DNA from: Ophioderma brevispina
Lineage: Eukaryota; Echinodermata; Ophiuroidea; Amphilepidida; Ophiodermatidae
Assembly: GCA_023653785.1 (NCBI GenBank)
Contig: JAMKCH010035833.1
Coordinates: 62,001 to 126,000, forward strand
Reading direction: 5' to 3'
Length of the DNA stretch: 64,000 bases
The notes beneath the pieces were generated by a model. It searched no databases. It was not told the DNA's origin and was given only the letters and a program-made list of their open reading frames with translations. This document shows, one piece after another, positions 1 to 11,319 of this stretch (position 1 is its first letter; every line of letters begins with the position of its first letter). A program made the translations under genes and the position numbers.

Positions 1-33
1 AGTGGTCCTGCCAGCTATAGCTGGCGGCGCACA

Positions 34-524
34 AAAAAGTAAGATTTCCACTGTCAAAAATCTTGAAATCTTACTAAATAGTATTAAATCTTACTAGTTG
101 GCCGGTATGCTATCACATCACACTTTCAGAGTATGTTGAAAGATTAAAGGTGCAACGAGAGTTTCTAGTCATCCCTATTTTCTGTGATATGTGGTGATTT
201 CATAGATTAGATGCTTAATAGATTCCTTACCTTTTTCTGGCTAAAGATATAACTTAAAATGAAAATAATAGGTGATTTGTATATGCTTATATTTCAATAG
301 AAAACATAGGCTGAATTTCATATTTGCTCCTATAGGAAATTAGAAATTTCACAAATTTTGTACCAAAGAAACATTTCTCAGCTTAATCCTTTCAGCTGGG
401 GATATTTTTGATAAAAAGCTATAAACCAATGTAAAAATCAGAATTTTCACATTTTTGTAGGGACACCTGTGTTTTGAAATCTCTCATTGCACCTTTAAAG
501 GTCCATTTGTGAAGGAGTAACCCT
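34..524. repeat. 491-bp direct repeat, copy 1 (contains a TTAA MITE)
   Basis: This block recurs at 1168-1658 with a constant offset of 1134 and no difference that I could find by reading the lines against each other. Inside it, 144-498 begins TTAAAGGTGCAACGAGAG and ends CTCTCATTGCACCTTTAA, which are inverted termini with TTAA at both edges, as expected of a piggyBac-type MITE. Positions 1-32 end in a short palindrome (CCAGCTATAGCTGG) that is shared with repeats at 29.99 and 43.43 kb. Confidence 0.85.
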
Positions 525-678
525 AAAAAAAAAAAAAAAAAAAAGTCCAATTGCGATCAAATAAAAAGCATTTTGTAGTTTACAATCTACAAAATTTATC
601 CTTTATATTATCTCATTTTCTTAAATGGAACCATTTTTTTATCATATTCATACCCCATACCCCCTCCCTTAACATAAC

Positions 679-1060
679 AATATGGTTAAATTATTAATTA
701 TTAATGGCCTGGGCTTGATTTATTAACAAATAGACTGGTATTCAGAAAGGAAGTCTAACTTTAGACCTGGGTGTAAACCAGGGTTAGTCCTACAAGAGTG
801 GGCCTTTATTCTGTTCAAAATACTGTGACAGGTAAATGTAACAGATGAGAAAATTCCTGGGCTGGAATGGCCCATCCATGAGGAATTTTCTCATCCATCA
901 CATCACATTTTAGAGTATGTTGGAAGGAAAAAAAGTTCCACTCATGTAGGACTAACCCTGGTTTAAACCCAGGTCTAAAGTTAGACTTCCTTTCTGAATA
1001 CCAGTCTATTTGTTAATAAATCAAGCCCAGGCCATGAATAATTAATAATTTAACCATATT
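679..1060. mobile_element. Foldback MITE, long palindrome
   Basis: The left arm starts AATATGGTTAAATTATT and the right arm ends with its inverse, AATAATTTAACCATATT. The inner part, from the CTGGTATTCAGAAAGGAAG motif to its inverse at about 988-1010, is the same element family as the MITE at 41133-41410, sharing GGGTTAGTCCTACAAGAGTGG and the GAGAAAATTCCT core. No coding capacity. It lies between the two copies of the 491-bp direct repeat. Confidence 0.75.
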
Positions 1061-1167
1061 TAACCAGACTCCCTTTTAGAATACCAGTAATACAGTTGTT
1101 GGAACTGCATGGCACTTTATACACTGGTTTTTGTGTATTGTTCATATGAAATTTTTAAAAAAAATCC

Positions 1168-1658
1168 AAAAAGTAAGATTTCCACTGTCAAAAATCTTGA
1201 AATCTTACTAAATAGTATTAAATCTTACTAGTTGGCCGGTATGCTATCACATCACACTTTCAGAGTATGTTGAAAGATTAAAGGTGCAACGAGAGTTTCT
1301 AGTCATCCCTATTTTCTGTGATATGTGGTGATTTCATAGATTAGATGCTTAATAGATTCCTTACCTTTTTCTGGCTAAAGATATAACTTAAAATGAAAAT
1401 AATAGGTGATTTGTATATGCTTATATTTCAATAGAAAACATAGGCTGAATTTCATATTTGCTCCTATAGGAAATTAGAAATTTCACAAATTTTGTACCAA
1501 AGAAACATTTCTCAGCTTAATCCTTTCAGCTGGGGATATTTTTGATAAAAAGCTATAAACCAATGTAAAAATCAGAATTTTCACATTTTTGTAGGGACAC
1601 CTGTGTTTTGAAATCTCTCATTGCACCTTTAAAGGTCCATTTGTGAAGGAGTAACCCT
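1168..1658. repeat. 491-bp direct repeat, copy 2
   Basis: Matches 34-524 base for base as far as I can read. The enclosed TTAA MITE is at 1278-1632. Identity this high suggests a recent duplication of a unit of about 1.1 kb, or an assembly duplication. Confidence 0.85.
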
Positions 1659-1762
1659 GTTTTAATCCCAGGTGTAAGTCTTGATCTTTTTTCTCTGTGT
1701 ATAGTTTTCTGCCATGTATTTGGGTTTGATTATGTGTTTCTTTGTTTTTGTAAAGCGCTATG

Positions 1763-2075
1763 AGGGCACATGTGGTCCAGTGGATATGACGGCCGACTCA
1801 TGATCTGAAGGTTACGGGTTCGAGCCCCGCTGCAGCCACTTGGGCAAGGCACTTTACCTCACTTGCCTCGTCGACCCAAGCGATATTCGGGTAGCTGTTA
1901 GGGGGAATATTACAATCTAAAGGCAGATAGGATTGTACGCTTGGCCAGCTGCCGACCTAGGTGAAGCGAAATGATTGTGACGATTTCCTAATAATAATAA
2001 TAGGCAACAGCGCTGTGATCTTGATGAAATGGCGCTTTATAAAAGCCAATGTATTATTATTATTTATCATTTTTG
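1763..2075 (+). mobile_element. tRNA-derived SINE
   Basis: The head contains an A-box-like TGGTCCAGTGG at about 1773 and a B-box GGTTCGAGCC at about 1817, the internal RNA polymerase III promoter of tRNA-derived SINEs. The body has the same landmarks as the minus-strand copy at 25030-25390: GGCAAGGCAC, TCGTCGACCCAAGC, the GAAGCGAAATGATTGTGACGA block, and a short (ATT)n tail. No ORF is expected in such an element. Confidence 0.8.
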
Positions 2076-2178
2076 GAATTGCGCTATATATCAGCATTTA
2101 TTATTATTATTATAAGTAGACCCCCTTTGAGAATGCCAGCCTTGATAATTTTTGCCTGTAGTACTGTAGTGTACTTAC

Positions 2179-2492
2179 TGTATATAGGAAAGTGGAGGAG
2201 CTATCAAACAAGGTTGTGAGATCCGCTATTACACCGGCATCATCTGGATCGGGTGTTGGTGTAGTAGGAGAGTAATTCAGTGGACCGTTTGGTGGATTCA
2301 ATGTGTATTTGAGCTCGGCATATGGACGGGCTTGTTCAGCATTGCATGTGAAGGTGTATGTTTCACCCAGGTGTAATCTCACGGGATTATCTCCGTCATT
2401 CAGTTCATGTGTGTCTGTAGGGTTACCTGGTGGAGTGCGTTCTGTAGCAAATGGGTCTGTGACTAGCAACTCTACTGGAGAATCAGGCAGAT
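2179..2492 (-). CDS. Ig10: N-terminal part of an Ig-like domain (exon)
   Basis: Most downstream exon of the Ig gene in the window. The acceptor is a pyrimidine-rich stretch ending CCCCCAACAG, and the exon enters in phase 1 with the split codon completed to Asp (DLPDSPVELL). About 104 codons. It reads through the A to E strands of an Ig domain: Cys at residue 50 in TYTFTC and Tyr at residue 63 where the core Trp is expected (ELKYTL). It then reaches TACA|GTAAGT in phase 0, unlike every other exon here. The F-strand Cys and G strand are missing, so the domain should be completed by another exon to the left of the window. Positions 1-2110 show only repeats, and a MITE end lies at 2116-2140, so truncation by repeat insertion is an alternative. 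Start and frame are well supported; the 3' boundary less so. Confidence 0.7.
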
Positions 2493-2995
2493 CTGTTGGG
2501 GGTAAAAAGTATGTTGGAGAATGAATAAGAAGTCAAATCCATTTTATACTCCTCTCATCAAAAGAAGACAAGGTATATTTAAACTTATTGAAGGGTTTTT
2601 TAAAGGAAAATAACCAAGTGGCAAAAATGAATTTCTCACTAAAATAAATTTGATAAACAAGAGCAATTATCATGCATTTAGCTTATGACCTTTAATTAAT
2701 CTCTTATCCTGTAACATCCAACAAGACCCACCTCCACAAAAATATTCTGAGAAATTTAGGTGAGTATCCGTCCATTTCTGTGCAACAAAAACCACTTTAA
2801 GCTTTTGAACAACGACCTCAAATGGGACCCAGATGACCTTGAGCCTCAATATCACACCAAACTATCCTCTCTACTCAAGGATAATTTTATCTCACCATTA
2901 AAATCCTATTTCAAAGTACACTAGAACATTGGGAACAATTATTAAACTTGGACATGCACAACATGCCTAAGCGTTAACACCCTGGAAAAAATCCT

Positions 2996-3083
2996 GGACA
3001 TCCACGCCTGGGCAGGGAATTGAACCCCGGACCTTTCGCACACAAGGCGAATGCTCTCACCACTAAGCCACCCAGGCCGCCCT
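2996..3083 (-). mobile_element. tRNA-like SINE head
   Basis: On the minus strand the sequence has an A-box TGGCTTAGTGG and a B-box GGTTCAATTCC at tRNA spacing, with a possible anticodon stem TTCGC/GCGAA around the loop CTTGTGT. The 3' flank does not pair with the 5' end, so this is a SINE head or a tRNA-related relic, not a working tRNA gene. Confidence 0.65.
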
Positions 3084-5478
3084 GATAAATGGGGCTGTTA
3101 ACATAGACTAAGTAGTAATGGCTGAGCGATCCGGGTATACAGTACAGACATACACACAGGACAAGACACTCCAGTATGCGAGATCAGTTAAAATCCATCA
3201 AGAAAATGTGCAACAAGCGCCTTGAGCACGTTTACGTGGATATGTCGCGCGTTAAAAATACAAATTATCAAATTATCATAACAAGAAGTATTTTGAAAAT
3301 GCTGACAAAATGCTAGATAGATCGATGCATTGGAATACCAAAAGTCTTGCAGGTAAAGCTTATGCAGAACTAATAAATATGTACTACATGAATAAAATAA
3401 CATTTGAAAAATAATAATCATCCAGTTTTCACTTTCCTTTTACAACTTTATAATTTATAATCAACCGATATACTTCTGATTTAGATGAAATATGTGCATT
3501 TTCGATAATACTAATTAAATCATCATCATCTTTTTGTATCCACAAGTCATTGGTAATGGCGTGTGGTGGTGTCAGGATTTATTCGGCTGATTAAGCTGAT
3601 CTGGGGCTGTATGTATACTATGATACTGATGCTCCAATGCAGATTGTGAACAGTTACGACATGGTTACGACATGGTTTCAGAATTGACTGAGGTTTTAGT
3701 GCCAAAGTGTGAAAAAATTAATTTCGGAGCAAAAATAACCATGTTTTAATTTTTAAGATGTCCTTTCTAGGGTAAAATTGTCCGTAGATTATGAATTTTT
3801 AATTGAAAACCCTGTATCATACACCATTTTGCTACAAAATATTGATTTGTGGCCGATTTTGTCCAAAAATCACACTTTTCGGGTGACAAAAATTTTCACC
3901 TACCAACTTTGAATACTTACAGAGTCTACAATATACATATATATGACCTTCTATAATGTTAATATATCAGTTAAAGGTAATAACTTATGGATTCAAGTAT
4001 TTGCTTTATCAATCATTTCATAATTTTCACACCAGAACCGTTCAAATTTGACATGTCCCGTGACAAACGACATTCAAAATTTAGCAGTTTCAAACAAAAA
4101 ATTTTCTTTGCACAATCACATCTCTGGAAAGGAAGGGTCTACAGTGATGATTTACCAGTCATTTTATGCAGAATTTAATAAGCTTTAAATTGATACCTAA
4201 CATGCTTCAATTCAAGTATATAGGAATAATTCTAAAAATATAAAAATGTTTCCCCTACCCCTTGATTTTTCCAGTGCGTGAAAAAATATTGTTGTTCGAT
4301 AAAATTGGAATTACGAGAAAACTAAAAGAGCTGTAGGCTTCAAAATTTAATCGATTATGCCCAAAGCAAGTCCCAAATTAGTTATGGTATTAACTTTTTT
4401 CACCCTGTCTAAAATTTGAGAACATTTTTTTGTATCAATTTGCGGAATCCAAATTTTACCTAAAATTTGGCGTTTCGAGGACCCGCGAAAAAAAACGAAA
4501 AGGGTGACATTGTTGAAAAGTTAATCAATTATGCCCAAGACATATTCCCACAATAATATATATAAAGACGCATACGTCCGAGATTTTTTCTCAGATGTGT
4601 GTGCCTGTGCATGTTATGTTATAATTGTTCTAGTACGCGATGCGTGTTTCTTCCTCGTATTTAATTATTCACAATAATATAGTATTAAATTTTTGTCAAA
4701 CTGCACAATATTTGAGAATTTTTTTTTATCAAAACAAGATGCAATTATCAGCAAAATACCATAGGTACCATGGGACTCGGCATTGCGCAATACCCCAAAA
4801 TGCGATATCTCGGAACGCATCCAACATTTTGCATTTTTGACTTCAGATTTGGATTCTATACAAAATTTTAACCTAGAAAACATGTTTTGTTTCAATGTTA
4901 AAGCACCTTTACATTTTTACACTTTTGGCAGTAAAACCAAGGTCGTATCTGAAACCATGTCTTACTGGTTTTCACCCTAATCTTACTCTAAACTGGCTGT
5001 GATATGCATGTACAGTCATGACTCTCTGTACACGGGACCGACAGCTTAACGTCCCCTCCAAAGGACGGGATGCTTTCATGATTCATTTGTCCAATTCCAA
5101 GTGAACTATGGAGGAGAGCAATATTCTCCTTTAAATCAATAGCTGGTATACAGAACAAATCCAGAATTGAGTACCTGGAAAAATCCCAGCAAGTGGATAA
5201 ATCCCACCAAGTGTCCCCACTAGCATTCAAACCCAGGATTTTTGGTAAATTTAAGCCAGAGGCAGCACCCCAACAACTAAGAGATGCTCTCCCAGCTATC
5301 ATTATCTCAAATATTAAACCACAAAGATCAGTGAAAAAAGTTTGGTTTGGGTAGGGACATGCCTCCGAGAGTCTGGAAGTAGGACCCATAGCTATACCAT
5401 TTTTTGCCAAAAAAGGGACCCATAAATATCAGAGATGGCAAATTTTGGGCCAAATTTAACCAAAATTTGTCATTTTTT

Positions 5479-5597
5479 CCTCAAAATTTCCACATTTAAA
5501 GCAAATTTGGACAATTTTGGCTTCAGATTGAGGAAATCTGCCTCAAAATTTCCACATTTAAAGCAAATTTGGACAATTTTGGCTTCAGATTGAGGAA
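5479..5597. repeat. Tandem duplication, 62-bp period
   Basis: The segment beginning CCTCAAAATTTCCACATTTA and ending in TTCAGATTGAGGAAA is present twice, at 5479 and 5541. It sits in a dispersed repeat (about 5335-5710) that also appears inverted at about 50.03-50.43 kb and partly at 53.27-53.60 kb, recognisable by the GAAGCCAAAT / CAATCTGAAGCC motifs and the flanking GACTCT...CCTACCCAAACCAAA block. Confidence 0.7.
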
Positions 5598-6549
5598 AAT
5601 TTGACTAATTTTCCAATAAATTTGAGAAAAATTTTGAAATAAACGACCCATTGCTATACCAAAATTAGCATGAAAAAAAAAGGTCATTGATATACCAGAA
5701 GGCTGAAAATGAGACCAATATCTGTGGCATATCCCCGTATGATCATTTGTGTTGAGAACTCCTCCCTCCCAGGACCAAAGCAGACCTGTTAACAATAGAT
5801 CACAGCTTTGCTTCTGATCTCTGAAGATATTTACCTCAGGTTTCAAGAGAAGTAGATCATTTAGGGGTTCAGTCATAGGATTTTGGGTATGAACGTTTGT
5901 TTATGCGCGAGGGCTTTAGCCCAAGGACATAAACCCTATTCATGTATACCGTACTTTCTGCTAACTATTACTTCCAAAATGATATAATTAAATATAAAAT
6001 TTGGCCTTAGGCTGAAACTTCATGATTTATTACCATGTTTGACATTCGTCATGGTGCCCGTGTATTAATGCTTGTTTATACATGGTCATGTGACGTGTAT
6101 TGACCAATCACGTCAAACATGGTAAACATGAACAGGAGCTCAACCACCCTGAGGAAAGTTTACTTTCATCATTTTAAGTACAACCACACACCAAAATCTC
6201 AATCAAGAAAAATCAATGACTGCAGCATTTGAAATAATGTGCTTCCTCGCTTCAAATACCCATAAAATTAGACAAGGACCCTTAACTTTTTTACCTTAAG
6301 GGTCCTGTGGACTCGTAAAAAAATTATCAACTTCCAGATTCCCAACTGCTATCCTGTTACAGGACCCTTGAAGATGAGGGAGGACTCATAAATTTTCAAA
6401 GTTGAGGGTCCCATGGACCCTTCCTTCGAAGCCTTTTAATGACACACTAAATAAAAGGATTTTAGGACTGGTTGAGCATTAGACAGTACTAGCCACCTAA
6501 ATGGTAACGTCAGAAAACAAAATGCATTTCTATTGCACATTTTCCTTAC

Positions 6550-6942
6550 CTACGATATCCAATTGGAATTCTTCACAGACATTGGAATCGGGATCGCAAA
6601 CTTTTAGAATGTGTTCATTGTCAGCCAAAGTCAAGCTATCTTCCGGGAATGACACTACCACTTTGGAATCGCGCAATTCGTCGTCAATGTTGCTGACAGT
6701 TACGTCTACGTCACCAACATCAATACCATTATCAGGTGTATTATCTGCCACAGGGACATCATTTAGAGTGATTTCAAATGGGTTGACTGCTGGATTGGCA
6801 GCATAAGCAATGGCCATGAAGTCAAATGATTTTCCATTGCAGACAGGCTGAGGATCACCATCAAGTTCATCATCTTCACCAATGTCACCATCACTATCAT
6901 CATCTGTTGGACCATCGAAGATTATGATTTCAGAGGGCGCCT
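6550..6942 (-). CDS. Ig9: Ig-like domain exon, atypical core
   Basis: Complete 393-bp exon, phase 1 to phase 1. The acceptor is TTTTTAAACAG and the donor G|GTAAGG. The open frame starts well upstream of the internal Met: it reads KAPSEIIIFDGPTDDD after splicing, followed by a run of Asp/Glu/Gly before the B strand. The domain is recognised by the NPAVNPFEI segment (compare NPAVDIDW of Ig5) and by the closing FQLDIVG strand. The first canonical Cys is replaced (FDFMAIAYA) and the core Trp is absent. Cysteines occur instead in QPVC, KVC and NVC. The fold may lack the usual B-F disulfide or use a shifted one. The neighbouring exons, splice phase and acidic composition identify it as part of the same gene. 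The Met near residue 45 is not a translation start. Confidence 0.75.
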
Positions 6943-9900
6943 CTGTTTAAAAAAAACAAATACAAAAAGAAGAGTTAAAAGCAAAAGTTGATAAGTGAAT
7001 GCAACCATATTTTAATCTTGGTGGTTATGAGCACAAAATAAATACAAGTTTCTGTAGTTAACTTGTGCAATTACAATATAGCTTGAATAGATAGACAAAC
7101 TTCGTCTATTTCACTTTAACAAAATTTAAAACAAATATTTGCTCAAAATTTAGAAGAGTGGGGTTCGAACCTGTGACCAGAAGAGATTATGAAACATTGA
7201 TATCCACTAGATTAGCGAGGGATTTGTCGGCGATGTTGGGATTTTATTCCAATATAAATCTTCATGGAATAAAGGCAGTCATGTGTATATACCATAGATA
7301 CACGTAACAATAGAAACAATACCATGTCTTATTGAGTGAACTGTGGATATTAAAGATGATGCTGTATAATAAACAAGTTAACTACGGAAATTTGTGTCCT
7401 GGTTTTCATGACACACGCCATCCTGCAGGGGCAAGCATCCTTATCAGATTGCCGAGTTTACTAACCAAGCGGGCATAGTCATTTAGAAGGACATCAAAAC
7501 TATGTTGACACATCAAAAACAGGTCAAGAGTTTTAGAAATTTAAGTTAAAAATGCAAATTGAATTGAACTGTGCCTATATTTTTTTTATCTCTGAATTGT
7601 TCATTACATAACATTACCTTCTAAGCAACCAATCAAAGTAGTGCTAAGATGATGGTCGATCGGCAGGTAGTGCTGGGGGGATTAAAGTGTTACACACTAT
7701 CCCCATGTCTTGTTTCACCACATGCATGTGGTTCTGTCAATGATGCATATGTTTGTCACATGTTCAATGTTTGTGATTGACTGATGGCAGACCAATCTTG
7801 TTGCCATTGTGATCGGAAAATCGGATTAAGATACTTTCACTTTCTAAATCGGTAACATGATCTGTATCCAACTAAAATAGTGGTTGCCATCTCTATTCGC
7901 CAGTTAAGACATGGCCCGAAAGAACCGATAATAATGGACCATCACAAACAAAAGTGACCCTAACCTAACCCTATAGAATGGGGGTAAGTCCTACAATAGG
8001 AGTACATGTTTTTCTTCCAAGTTTACACTTGCATTTTTAGAACAAGGTTTTCCCCCTATTGCTTTTTTGGGTAAGTTCTATTATACGGGGGTTAATTATA
8101 AAAGGCTCCTGTTTGGCAAGGACTAACTAACTTCCATTTTAGTCAGGGAGAGCGGAGCAGACGAATATCTAGGGGCATTATTTTAAAGAAATATGGTCAA
8201 GATTTTTGTCAAGCTCCGTTTGACTTACATTCATGAAAATTATTGTACATACATCACAAAATTCCCGAAAAAATAATACAATTTGGTGTAAAATGTAACA
8301 AACAGAGGCCATTTAATTTTTGCTTTCTGGACATACGAAGAAAACGGGCGGATTTTCGCCACGCTTCATTGTTCAAAGCGCCCAATTTTGCTCTCTCGTG
8401 AGTCAAAGTGATGACCAAAACTCGTGTTGACTCGAATTGTTATTGCTGAAATTGAATATTGATGGATTAATGAAAGTAATCATAAACATTAGACAAAAAA
8501 AAAGTACAGAAAAGACATATTGGTTTCATTTCGTGTGTTTAATTATATTTTAAGTGGCAAACACTGGATCTGATGGTCACAAACGAATAAAAATTATGGA
8601 TGTCATCACTTTGACGTCACCATTGCCTGCGCTGTGGATCGTCGAATCGTGTTCGAGTAATCTATTGGGCGGGAAATTAAAGGGCAAAAGACTCACACAA
8701 ATGTGGACAATTTTCACTTATTTGATTTATAGTAAAATTACGTTACTTAAGCTTTCATCCATACCAAAATTTTCCAAAATATCAGAATCATGACATATTT
8801 CCTTAAAGGTTTGTTTACCCCCCCCATACAGAAAAGGTTTTTAACACCTTTGGTTTTTAGTATGGACCCTCTACAGTAATGTAGTAGGTTAGTACTCTCA
8901 AAATTCTGTGGTATCACTTTTTCAATGTAGGGACCAATTTAAGTACCCAGGGGGTTCAAAATTTTTAAAATGCCCAAATCATGTTGAATGTAGCCCTTTG
9001 CTCATCTAATCATAAGGATTCTAAAATGTATAGTTTGTCCCACCTACACCATTGGCTTCGAGTTATAGGGTAAAAATGAAAAAAAGGTCAATCTCAAGTG
9101 ACAGGGTAACAGGTAACAGTCCTACTCGATTATAATGTAAATGCTTGCAAATTATAGCCTGAGGCAAGGGACTCCGACAAAGTATAGTTTTACTTATAGG
9201 AGATAAGGGTCAAAGAAGGTCAAACAACAATGGGTATGTGCCCTTGACAGTATTTGTCGCAAAACATGGTAACTATATGCCAATGGCAGAGTACAACTAT
9301 CCTTATTTGCGCACATTAAGCTAGCAACTTCTTTAATTTTTAACAAATTGGAGCAGCAACTTCTAATTTTGACCCCCTGTACAAATAGAAAATTGCCTTT
9401 TACCATTTTTACCTATAACATCCCAAATAATGCGTCACAGTGGTACAAACTATACATGTTGGACTCCTTGTAACTAGACGGACAATATGTGGGGCATACC
9501 ATTTTCAACATGATGGAGCATATTAAAAATTGACACCTGTGTAAAACTTAAATTGGCCCCTAGTTAAAATTGAACCACCAATTCAGAGTACTACCTACCT
9601 AGCATTGATGGAGAGGGGTGCATTCTAACTACCAGAGGTGTCAAACCTTTTTGTAGTGAGGGGGTAAACGATGATGATTGACCTAGGTCCTACTCTAAGG
9701 AATAAAGTTTAATTAGTCTGCTTTTCCATGAATTGGTCACTTCATGAGATACATAAAAACATCAAAGCACATGTAATGTTGTGCAAGTCGTCCATGTTAC
9801 TTGTGCAAGTGCCAGATAAGTGTTGCATTTATATGGAATAGCAGGCAAGTATGTTTAGGGTTAACATTCTGATCAACATTCTGACCAGGTACACAGACAG

Positions 9901-9954
9901 ATACACTATGTGCCTTCTTGCAGACAACACAAAAATGAAACAAACTTACTGCTC

Positions 9955-10185
9955 CCATGTGTATGTGTACTTTATTCATTCTGTCAAGTGTAACTTGATC
10001 CATGATAGAATAAAGCGTACAGACCAATGGGTGCAGTGAGCCTCTAAGTAGAACCCATTGTATGCACATACTATAAATTGCCATGTGTATGTGTATTCTG
10101 TCAAGTGTAGCTTGATGCATGATAGAATGTACAGACCAAAGGGTGCAGTGAGCCTCAAGGTAGAACCCATTGTAAGCACATATGT
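9955..10185. repeat. Two-copy tandem repeat, period about 126 bp
   Basis: Both units begin CCATGTGTATGTGTA, at 9955 and 10081, and share TCTGTCAAGTGTA, GGGTGCAGTGAGCCTC and GTAGAACCCATTGTA in the same order, with small indels. Confidence 0.8.
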
Positions 10186-10783
10186 ACTGACCCTAGTATA
10201 GTCCCACCTATTTTTAACCTAAAATTAGCTTGAATTTAGGGGGTGGGATTATAATGGATCTCCACCCTAACGTGAAACACACGAACATCAACATTTCGGC
10301 TTTTCAGACCTAAACTTATTCCAGATATTTTCATGTGTTAAATGAGGTGTGTGATCAACAAAGACCTGTAAATAACCTACAGCATGAACCTAATTAATTT
10401 TGTAATGAAAATCACAAGAAGATACTACCAAAACAGGGAAAACTGTAATAAAAAATTGTATGTAATCTATTGCCTTCCAGCAAAAAACTTATGATGGGAT
10501 TATAACAGGATTTTCTACAATTCTTCAGATTCTTTCAAACTAGGGGTGGGATTATAATCGAGCATGGGACTATACTCGGGTCAGTACGGTAATTGTCAAA
10601 TAAATGATTTTGTGTTTACTCTGCTACATCTGCACAAATGGAGGTACTACCCTTTCATTTCACTCTGCAAATTCTACACCTTGGCTGGAGTAATTCAATA
10701 TTACCTCTGTCTATCCGTCCCAAAATATGTAATCCAGCACAATTAAATGAGGCTCCCATAGGGGAAATTCAAAATTGAGATTT

Positions 10784-10952
10784 TATATCATCATCATGCA
10801 TCATCATACTATGTATATTTCAAGGATCAAAATGAGACCTTCATCTTCATGGGGTTTGCCGTTGTGAAGTTGTGGTAGGTCAAAGATCATGCCATACTGA
10901 CATAATAAAATGCAAATTATATTTATGCTCTCATGTGATGAGAGAACCCACT
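10784..10952 (+). repeat. Left arm of a 170-bp inverted repeat
   Basis: The inverse of this block is at 12013-12174. Shared landmarks are ATGCATCATCATACTATG, GATGAAGGTCTCATTTTGAT (inverse sense), the TGTGGTAGGTCAAAGATCAT block and CTCTCATGTGATGAGAGAAC. The arms flank about 1.06 kb of satellite-like sequence. Confidence 0.85.
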
Positions 10953-11319
10953 CTACTGGAAGATAACTTGATCCTGATCCAGATCAAGCTCCAGATCCAG
11001 AGTTATCAGCTGTTTAAGTTGAAGAACATCTATATTTTACAAATGATACATGAAATAAAGTGAGCTCAGAACACATGTTATCATAAATATTTTGAGAATA
11101 AAAATACACCACATGAAAGAGGATAATCAGCATAATTTTTTCAACAGAAAAAGAAAAATTCATTTTTTCATCCCCTCTGACTATTTTTGCCTATATAACA
11201 AATTCATATTTGTGGCAAAGAGCCTCGTTTACTTGTGCTTGGTCACAAATAGTTAAAAAATAAGGACAGTGGGCCTACATTGGCCGTCCGATTATGTGGT
11301 CAAAGAATAAGTTGATCGA

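Larger units (their letters stand above)
2493..6549. other. Intron between Ig9 and Ig10: repeats, no gene seen
   Basis: About 4 kb. Contains a tRNA-like SINE head (2996-3083), AT-rich unclassified sequence at 3.1-5.0 kb, a dispersed A/T-rich repeat at 5.33-5.71 kb with a 62-bp tandem duplication, and a short inverted pair around the CATGTTTGAC motif at 6.03-6.12 kb. Short ORFs here match no family I know and have no splice context. Confidence 0.6.

Noticed and set aside
34..1658. LTR pair of a short retrotransposon
   Set aside because: The direct copies contain a TTAA MITE and show no TG...CA ends, primer-binding site or polypurine tract; duplication fits better.
6530..6817. Met near 6817 as a start codon of a small gene
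   Set aside because: The frame is open upstream to a good acceptor at 6943, and the Ig pattern spans the Met.
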